A stretch of 8,140 nucleotides of DNA, taken from Sulfuricurvum sp. GTDB lineage: Bacteria; Campylobacterota; Campylobacteria; Campylobacterales; Sulfurimonadaceae. The stretch covers positions 1 to 8,140 of the forward strand of contig DZBC01000095.1 of the NCBI GenBank assembly GCA_022729835.1, given 5' to 3'. The position numbers were made by a program, and so were the translations under genes. Positions 1 to 3,823 of the stretch are shown here, in pieces. Below the pieces are notes generated by a model that saw only the letters and a list, made by a program, of their open reading frames with translations, was not told where the DNA came from and made no database searches. Every line of letters begins with the position of its first letter. Position 1 is the first letter of the stretch.

Positions 1-197
1 TCAAAGGCATTTTCATTGAGATAGAAGTAAGGCACCTGAAAGCGGGCTCCGCCGCCAAACTCGTAATGGGTAATACCCGCCTCTTTGGCGGCTTCAACCG
101 CAGGTAGAAAATCATTGAGTAGCACCCGGCCCCCAAAGACAGACTGAAACCCATCTCGAAAGGTCGTATCCATAAGGTCAATCAGTTTTTTTGCCAT
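1..197 (-). CDS. Oxaloacetate decarboxylase alpha / pyruvate carboxylase subunit B, N-terminal part
   Basis: Only the first 65 codons are present; the gene continues past the left edge. The protein opens MAKKLIDLMDTTFRDGFQSV. The D-T-T-F-R-D-G-F-Q block (residues 10-18) is the first strand signature of the DRE-TIM carboxyltransferase barrel, where the first Asp (D10) binds the metal and the Arg-Asp pair (R14, D15) contacts the substrate. Known members move the carboxyl group between oxaloacetate or pyruvate and a biotin carrier. The later GGGARFQ (residues 48-54) and YLNENAF match the GGATF...LNEDPW segment of OadA. The ATG follows an AGGGA ribosome site that overlaps the stop of oadG, with an 8-bp gap, so the two genes are probably cotranscribed. 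Whether the full protein acts as a decarboxylase (with OadB) or as the B subunit of a two-part pyruvate carboxylase cannot be decided here, because the C-terminus and the downstream gene are missing. Confidence 0.85.
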   Translation of the reverse strand, partial: MAKKLIDLMDTTFRDGFQSVFGGRVLLNDFLPAVEAAKEAGITHYEFGGGARFQVPYFYLNENAF

Positions 198-205
198 GTC
201 CGTCC

Positions 206-442
206 CTACCCATTCACTTGTTTGTGATGTATGATCGCCGCTGTGATCGCCGCGATTTTATTCAGACGTGCCTTGTCGTCAACTTGCTGTGTCGTGATGA
301 TCTTTTTTTCGGGGAAAAACTTCTGAATGATCATTCTTTGCAAATCCATTGCCAGAATCATCACAATTAGGAACACCAAAACGGTTCCCATTCCCAGAAA
401 CATAAACTTAATCCCCTCCCAAACGAGGTTCACCTCTTCCAT
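206..442 (-). CDS. oadG: OadG-family sodium pump decarboxylase gamma subunit
   Basis: This 78-aa protein has one strong membrane helix at about residues 11-31 (IKFMFLGMGTVLVFLIVMIL) and a hydrophilic tail. The G-x-G-x-V-x-x-F-L sequence in the helix is typical of OadG, the small subunit that anchors the alpha subunit to the OadB sodium channel in oxaloacetate decarboxylase and relatives. The length is normal for the family. The ATG has AAGGGA just upstream. The next gene, 8 bp downstream, encodes the alpha subunit, giving the usual gamma-alpha order and supporting the call. The tail lacks the long proline/alanine linker of enterobacterial OadG; it has QQVDDKARLNKIAAITAAI instead, as in many OadG/MmdD-like short subunits. 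This shows the gene set is a membrane-bound type, at least by origin. Confidence 0.82.
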   Translation of the reverse strand: MEEVNLVWEGIKFMFLGMGTVLVFLIVMILAMDLQRMIIQKFFPEKKIITTQQVDDKARLNKIAAITAAIIHHKQVNG

Positions 443-471
443 GCAATCCCTTTTAATACCGATATGTAAGC

Positions 472-477
472 ATCATA
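472..477 (-). promoter_or_regulatory. Possible -10 box for oadG
   Basis: TATGAT on the minus strand lies 30 bp upstream of the oadG start in an AT-rich stretch. No -35 box is apparent, which is usual in Campylobacterota. This is a weak call from one hexamer and its position. Confidence 0.3.
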
Positions 478-509
478 TAACAAAGAAGTTTAAAATTCTT
501 TTTTCCACC

Positions 510-534
510 GCCACTTTATCAACATTTAAGTGGC
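510..534. repeat. 7-bp dyad in the oadG/ppa spacer
   Basis: GCCACTT (510-516) and AAGTGGC (528-534) are perfect inverted repeats with an 11-nt gap. Neither side is followed by a T-run, so this is not a terminator. It lies upstream of both divergent genes and could be an operator; the short arms make chance possible. Confidence 0.3.
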
Positions 535-556
535 CCCTGTTACCCTGCACACCACG

Positions 557-574
557 TGTCTTGATGACAAGACA
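557..574. promoter_or_regulatory. Dyad over the -35 region of the ppa promoter
   Basis: TGTCTTG-ATGA-CAAGACA is a perfect 7-bp inverted repeat with a 4-nt centre. It covers the position where a -35 element would sit for the -10 box at 590-595. It could be a binding site for a dimeric regulator, or could form a cruciform or hairpin. No regulator gene is in view. Confidence 0.35.
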
Positions 575-586
575 AAAGCTAAGCTC

Positions 587-595
587 TGGTAAAAT
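587..595 (+). promoter_or_regulatory. Extended -10 promoter of ppa
   Basis: TGGTAAAAT (TG-N followed by the TAAAAT hexamer at 590-595) stands 36 bp upstream of the ppa ATG. This leaves room for a transcript start near 602 and an untranslated leader of about 30 nt containing the AGGAG ribosome site at 619-623. Confidence 0.5.
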
Positions 596-631
596 CGCAT
601 CGTTTAAATTCACTCAACAGGAGATGTTATT

Positions 632-1153
632 ATGGATCTTAGCAAAATCGGCTATGGCGAAAACCCACATAAAATCAAAGCAGTTATCGAGATTCCCTAC
701 GGATCAAGCATCAAGTACGAAATTGACAAGGAGAGTGGCGCAGTCGTGGTCGATCGCGTTATGCACTCTGCCATGTACTATCCGGCAAACTACGGATTCG
801 TCAACCAAACACTCTCTCAAGACGGTGATCCTGCGGACATCCTTGTGCTGACCGAATACCCCATGCAAGCGGGTTCTGTAGTCAATTGCCGCTTGATTGG
901 CGTGCTGCTTATGGAAGATGAGAGCGGTATAGATGAAAAACTGCTGGCGGTGCCGGTATCTAAGATTGATCCTACCTTTGAAGAGATTCAAGAGCTTTCC
1001 GATCTACCCAAACACACTCTCTCAAAGATCAAAAACTTTTTCGAAACCTACAAGATGCTTGAACCGGGCAAATGGGTCAAAGTGAAAAACTTCGAAGGCA
1101 AGGAAGTTGCCACCAAAATCCTGCAAGACGCTATCGAAAATTACGGAAAATAA
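632..1153 (+). CDS. ppa: Inorganic pyrophosphatase, family I
   Basis: This soluble cytoplasmic enzyme hydrolyses pyrophosphate to two phosphates and so drives nucleotide and polymer synthesis forward. The 173-aa length equals that of bacterial family I enzymes. The signature DGDPADIL (residues 64-71) holds the metal ligands D64, D66 and D69. The second site is M-E-D-E-S-G-I-D-E-K, with D96, D101 and K103. K28, E30, R42 and Y54 in IKYEIDKESGA...DRV...NYGF, and Y140-K141 near the C-terminus, match the remaining active-site residues of the E. coli enzyme with an offset of one. All key residues are present, so it should be active. The ATG has AGGAG eight bases upstream. The gene for a membrane protein begins 6 bp after the stop, so ppa probably heads a three-gene transcript. 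Confidence 0.97.
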   Translation: MDLSKIGYGENPHKIKAVIEIPYGSSIKYEIDKESGAVVVDRVMHSAMYYPANYGFVNQTLSQDGDPADILVLTEYPMQAGSVVNCRLIGVLLMEDESGIDEKLLAVPVSKIDPTFEEIQELSDLPKHTLSKIKNFFETYKMLEPGKWVKVKNFEGKEVATKILQDAIENYGK

Positions 1154-1159
1154 ACTATT

Positions 1160-1462
1160 ATGATAGTCGGCTTATTCGAACAGGAACTCATTGCCTACCT
1201 CACCTTGGGGTTGCTTATGAACTTCCTGTTCTCCCTGCTCTTTGGCTACTACTTGAGCCAAAACATCGGTCTTGAAGAGATGATGCTTTCCAAGGGTGAC
1301 AAAGTGCAACCTTGGTGGATGCCACTGACACTGGGCATCCCCTACCTAAAAATGCTCATCACTCTCTATCGTGTCGCTGTGTTGCAGATCTATTTTCTCA
1401 ACCAAGGACGCAGCCATAAAGAGTACTGGGTTTACATGACGACAGAACAGAGCGAAGTATGA
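1160..1462 (+). CDS. Hypothetical membrane protein downstream of ppa
   Basis: I do not recognise a family. The 100-aa product has a hydrophobic helix at about residues 10-31 (LIAYLTLGLLMNFLFSLLFG). A second, less regular hydrophobic stretch at about 52-79 (PWWMPLTLGIPYLKMLITLY...) is followed by a polar C-terminus. It is therefore likely an inner-membrane protein with two spans. The start is 6 bp after the ppa stop, and a GGA inside the end of ppa is the only, distant, ribosome-site candidate, so translation may be coupled to ppa. The 3' end overlaps the next small gene by ATGA. Close packing and coding-like composition support a real gene; the function is unknown. Confidence 0.75.
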   Translation: MIVGLFEQELIAYLTLGLLMNFLFSLLFGYYLSQNIGLEEMMLSKGDKVQPWWMPLTLGIPYLKMLITLYRVAVLQIYFLNQGRSHKEYWVYMTTEQSEV

Positions 1463-1635
1463 ATGATGAACGTCTCAAGATCGTTCTAACCCTGCTAGGC
1501 GGAGCGCTTTTGGCGCTTATTTTCATCTTGATCGCGCTGGTCGCTCCGGTGCAAAAGAGCCAAAACGCCGACTTTCAAAACGCTCCCGCCAAATCCAAGC
1601 TAGAGCAGATCTCTAAAGAGCTAAGAGAGCGCTAG
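1459..1635 (+). CDS. Small single-helix membrane protein (58 aa)
   Basis: The ATG sits in the ATGA that also contains the stop of the preceding gene, the classic translational-coupling overlap. The product begins MNDERLKIVLTLLGGALLAL. It has a short polar N-terminus, a hydrophobic helix at about residues 8-29, then a charged, probably helical tail ending KSKLEQISKELRER. The positive-inside rule gives no clear orientation because both flanks carry basic residues. There are no cysteines and no known motif. The gene is short enough to be missed by length cut-offs, but the coupled start, clean TM-plus-tail design and exact fit between its neighbours argue that it is real. Its stop TAG lies in a CTAG palindrome that also provides the stop of the convergent gene. 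Confidence 0.65.
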   Translation: MNDERLKIVLTLLGGALLALIFILIALVAPVQKSQNADFQNAPAKSKLEQISKELRER

Positions 1636-1985
1636 TACTCCTCTTCGCCTTCGCTCTCAATCTTAAAAGTGACTTCACGAAGAATCTTATCACCTTCCTT
1701 GACGCGCACCAGCCAGCCGCCGGGTTCAAGGCCATAGTAGTAACGAAAATCGTAAAGCGATCCATGATGTGCCTCAAGCAAAACGGTACGCTCTCGATTA
1801 TCCTGACTTAGACTAGGCGCATTCCATTCAAAAGTGATATTTCGGTCAACAACATCACGTTGACAAAAATAGCTACACTGTACCAGCTTGCTACCCTCGC
1901 CGCTCACTTCACATACCAAAGAGTCCGTCGCTGACTCTTCACCCATCAAACGCATTGCTATCAACAAGACCATAAAATATTTCAT
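1632..1985 (-). CDS. Secreted or periplasmic protein with three cysteines
   Basis: The N-terminus MKYFMVLLIAMRLMGEESAT looks like a short signal peptide with probable cleavage around residues 14-19. The 117-aa protein then carries C25, C37 and C41 and a beta-rich C-terminal half. That half has the pattern ITFEW...RTVLLEAHHGSLYDFRY, then PGGWLVRVKEGDKILREVTF. The order of large aromatic, G-x-W-x-V-x-V and a closing V-x-F strand resembles small Ig-like domains such as DUF2914; this is pattern likeness only. The tail is very acidic (EGEEEY). The ORF is convergent with the ppa group, overlapping its last gene by 4 bp. It is divergent from a CPTC thiol-redox gene. A GGAG lies about 14 nt before the ATG, which is rather far. 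The function is unknown. Confidence 0.7.
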   Translation of the reverse strand: MKYFMVLLIAMRLMGEESATDSLVCEVSGEGSKLVQCSYFCQRDVVDRNITFEWNAPSLSQDNRERTVLLEAHHGSLYDFRYYYGLEPGGWLVRVKEGDKILREVTFKIESEGEEEY

Positions 1986-2014
1986 ATCATAATGTCACAC
2001 TCCAAAAGTTCGAA

Positions 2015-2020
2015 ATTATA
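2015..2020 (-). promoter_or_regulatory. -10 box for the secreted-protein gene
   Basis: On the minus strand this reads GGCTATAATTTCG, a perfect TATAAT 30 bp upstream of the ATG at 1985. It occupies the slot where the -35 element of the divergent promoter (-10 at 2037-2042) would be. Confidence 0.6.
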
Positions 2021-2036
2021 GCCAGAATGAACGCGG

Positions 2037-2042
2037 TATAAT
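2037..2042 (+). promoter_or_regulatory. -10 box for the thiol-redox gene
   Basis: A perfect TATAAT begins 16 bp to the right of the divergent -10 box. It contains the first two bases of the upstream ATG candidate at 2041, so a transcript from here would start near 2049 and could only use the ATG at 2062. Confidence 0.6.
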
Positions 2043-2061
2043 GACTAAAAGTGATGACAAT

Positions 2062-2565
2062 ATGATCCATCCAAAACTCAAAGCCTGGTTCAAAGAGGCT
2101 CTCGTCACTTTGGTGCTCCTCGCTGTTGCGCTCAATCTCATCAGTTATATGCGTAGCCCGGCCAAACGGGGCGACCCTCTGCCTGAGCTGCAACTCTCTC
2201 TCCTTAATGGTTCATCATTTAATACAGACATCAATCGTTCGCGACCGCTACTGGTCCATTTTTGGGCTACTTGGTGCCCTACATGTAAGCTTGAAGCAGG
2301 CGCTATCGAATTAATCTCACACCATTTTGATGTCCTCACTATTGCCGTCAAATCCGGCAGCAACACAGAGTTAGAGCGTTACATGTATGAAAACGGCTAT
2401 ACCTTTGCAGTAGTCAACGATCACGATGGCGCACTCGCTGAGCGCTTCAATATCGCTGCCTATCCAAGCACGCTTATGTACGATCCATCCGGCTTTCTTC
2501 GCTTTGGCGAGGTCGGCTACACGTCCACTCCGGGGCTTTATCTAAGAATGTTGATGGCACGTTAG
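2062..2565 (+). CDS. Membrane-anchored thiol-disulfide oxidoreductase, TlpA/ScsD type
   Basis: The protein (167 aa from 2062) has an N-terminal membrane anchor at about residues 12-30 (ALVTLVLLAVALNLISYM) and then a thioredoxin fold facing the periplasm. The active site is W-A-T-W-C-P-T-C-K with cysteines 72 and 75, and the cis-proline loop is A-Y-P-S (P135). HFWATWCPTC, the following LEAGAIELIS, the VVNDHDG segment and the final EVGY match ScsD / TlpA-like DsbE proteins, which pass electrons to cysteines of exported proteins. An ATG at 2041 would add seven residues, but it overlaps the TATAAT box and has no ribosome site. MIHPKLKAWFKEAL from 2062 looks like the usual start of such anchors, although it too lacks a clear ribosome site. 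Two one-mismatch copies of the TTACATGTAA repeat lie inside, one of them encoding the second active-site cysteine. Confidence 0.85.
   Translation: MIHPKLKAWFKEALVTLVLLAVALNLISYMRSPAKRGDPLPELQLSLLNGSSFNTDINRSRPLLVHFWATWCPTCKLEAGAIELISHHFDVLTIAVKSGSNTELERYMYENGYTFAVVNDHDGALAERFNIAAYPSTLMYDPSGFLRFGEVGYTSTPGLYLRMLMAR
2279..2288 (+). repeat. TTACATGTAA-family site, one mismatch
   Basis: CTACATGTAA followed by GC. It encodes Thr-Cys-Lys of the CPTC active site, so here the cysteine codon is required by the protein; this copy alone could be coincidental. Confidence 0.45.
2379..2388 (+). repeat. TTACATGTAA-family site, one mismatch
   Basis: TTACATGTAT, read as Tyr-Met-Tyr in the thiol-redox gene. 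This is a different frame from the site 100 bp upstream. Confidence 0.45.
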
Positions 2566-2568
2566 GGT

Positions 2569-2578
2569 TTACATGTAA
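2569..2578 (+). repeat. TTACATGTAA palindrome, exact, intergenic
   Basis: This exact copy, followed by G, starts 4 bp after the thiol-redox stop and ends 18 bp before the -10 box at 2597. It therefore overlaps the -35 zone of the downstream promoter and abuts the inverted repeat 2578-2645. Confidence 0.7.
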
Positions 2579-2645
2579 GCAATCATTTCTATTTTCTATA
2601 ATTTTTATTATAAACACTTAACTTCTTCTTCATTCAATGATTGCT
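2578..2645. repeat. 10-bp inverted repeat around a promoter
   Basis: AGCAATCATT (2578-2587) and AATGATTGCT (2636-2645) are perfect inverted repeats 48 bp apart. They flank the symmetric TATAATTTTTATTATA at 2597-2612. No GC-rich stem or T-run makes it a terminator. The arms could be paired operator sites or could fold the AT-rich promoter into a cruciform. Confidence 0.45.
2597..2602 (+). promoter_or_regulatory. -10 box for the 2680 gene
   Basis: A perfect TATAAT lies 77 bp before the ATG at 2680. The same stretch carries a second TATAAT on the opposite strand (2607-2612), which could fire antisense into the thiol-redox gene. Confidence 0.5.
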
Positions 2646-2679
2646 AAAGTTCGCTCCCAATTCACCTTTAGGATCAAAC

Positions 2680-3069
2680 ATGCAATCCAAGCTTCTTCTT
2701 GACAAATACCCCATCCAAACCCTGAACATCCCTTTTGATCGTTGCGCTTTTGAGAGCGTCGATGCCATCATCGAGCATCTGCGCGGCTGCATCGAAGCCG
2801 ATCCTATCGCCGGATACATCGCTCTGTTTGACCACTACGCCCACACCGCATCACGCGACAATAACGAAATCGCACCCACGATCAAAGAGGCCAAAAACAT
2901 CCTTTTTTGCTTCGGGCAAAAGCTTCCCTCCGCCGAAATGCTCGCCGTTCGCCCCCGCAGCATCGGCGTCGCGCGCACGGATGAGGGCTTTACATGTAGC
3001 TTTATGGAAGCACCCATGACACCCATGAACGACAAAATGGTGCAGTGGATAGAACAGCTTCAGCGCTAG
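2680..3069 (+). CDS. Conserved hypothetical protein, DUF6858-like
   Basis: The 129-aa soluble product contains the stretches IALFDHYAHTASRDNNEIAP (residues 47-66), ILFCFGQKLPSAEMLAVRPR (74-93) and SFMEAP (107-112). From memory these resemble a small protein family common in Campylobacterota (DUF6858); I could not check this and the biochemical role is unknown. H52 and H55 in DHYAH, with C77 and C106, are residues worth noting, but I infer no activity. The ATG at 2680 has AGGA seven bases upstream. A TTG at 2641 is in frame but has no ribosome site and lies in the inverted repeat, so I reject it. A variant of the TTACATGTAA repeat encodes Phe-Thr-Cys at 104-106. The DUF445 gene begins 43 bp downstream and may be cotranscribed. 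Confidence 0.75.
   Translation: MQSKLLLDKYPIQTLNIPFDRCAFESVDAIIEHLRGCIEADPIAGYIALFDHYAHTASRDNNEIAPTIKEAKNILFCFGQKLPSAEMLAVRPRSIGVARTDEGFTCSFMEAPMTPMNDKMVQWIEQLQR
2990..2999 (+). repeat. TTACATGTAA-family site, one mismatch
   Basis: TTACATGTAG, inside codons for Phe-Thr-Cys-Ser of the hypothetical protein. Confidence 0.45.
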
Positions 3070-3112
3070 TTTTGTATCATCACGCAGACTTTACCGCATT
3101 AGAGGAGTTTGC

Positions 3113-3823
3113 GTGAACCCATCGACACTAACCCACCTCATCGCCCTGCTGCTCGCGGGGCTCTCGTTTGCCGTACCTGAACCTTTGATCTCACGATTGA
3201 TGCTCTATAGCGGACTCTTTGCCTTCTCCGGCGCCATCACCAACACCCTTGCCATCCACATGCTCTTCGAGCGCGTACCGTTTCTGTACGGTTCCGGCGT
3301 CATCGAAGCACGTTTTGAAGCCTTTAAATCGGCACTGCATGAGATGATGATGGAGCAGTTTTTCACCCGCGCTCAGCTCGAAGCTTTTTTTGCGCAAGAG
3401 GAGCGCCGCATCGATCTTGAACCGCTGCTGCAACAGAGTGACTTTTCGCCGGCCTTTGATGCGCTGAGCCAGAGCATCATGGAGTCGCGCTATGGAGGGA
3501 TGCTTGGAATGTTTGGCGGAGAAAAAGCCCTCGAAGGACTGCGCGAACCCTTTAATGAAAAGCTAAAAGCCTCCCTCATTCAGATCTCGCGCAGCGAAGC
3601 CTTCAATACGCAGCTACAAGCGACGCTGGAGCGCTCAACGCTCATTGAGGATATTCAAGCCAAAGTGGCCGAGCTGATCAACGCCCGCCTCAGCGAACTC
3701 ACCGCCCAAAACGTCAAAATGCTCGTGATGCGGCTGATAAGAGAGCATCTGGGATGGCTGGTCGTCTGGGGCGGCGTCTTTGGCGGCCTTATCGGCATGG
3801 TCGGTGCGCTACTGGGCGTTTAA
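3113..3823 (+). CDS. DUF445 family membrane protein
   Basis: The 236-aa protein has two N-terminal membrane helices (about residues 5-21 and 26-45), a long mostly helical soluble middle, and a C-terminal helix (about 213-235). G-A-I-T-N-T-L-A-I-H-M-L-F at 40-52 and the closing block with VKMLVMRLIREHLGWLVVWG (201-220) followed by GVFGGLIG are the two hallmark blocks of DUF445 (YheB-like) proteins. These are inner-membrane proteins of unknown function, and this is a compact member. The start is GTG with AGGAG seven bases upstream. The 3' end overlaps hrpB tail to tail by 15 bp. A weak TATCAT at 3075-3080 could give it its own promoter. Confidence 0.88.
   Translation: MNPSTLTHLIALLLAGLSFAVPEPLISRLMLYSGLFAFSGAITNTLAIHMLFERVPFLYGSGVIEARFEAFKSALHEMMMEQFFTRAQLEAFFAQEERRIDLEPLLQQSDFSPAFDALSQSIMESRYGGMLGMFGGEKALEGLREPFNEKLKASLIQISRSEAFNTQLQATLERSTLIEDIQAKVAELINARLSELTAQNVKMLVMRLIREHLGWLVVWGGVFGGLIGMVGALLGV

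Noticed and set aside
327..851. 174-aa plus-strand ORF across oadG, the spacer and ppa
   Set aside because: It crosses two well-supported genes and a promoter region; its composition (many Ser, Thr, Lys) is not coding-like.
1432..1442. TTTACATGACG as another member of the palindrome family
   Set aside because: It matches only the left half, and the core TACATGTA is broken.
2569..2574. TTACAT as a -35 box for the TATAAT at 2597
   Set aside because: The spacing of 22 bp is too long, and -35 boxes are generally not conserved in this phylum.
2641..2679. TTG start adding 13 residues to the hypothetical protein
   Set aside because: It has no ribosome site and lies in the right arm of an inverted repeat; the ATG at 2680 has AGGA at good spacing.
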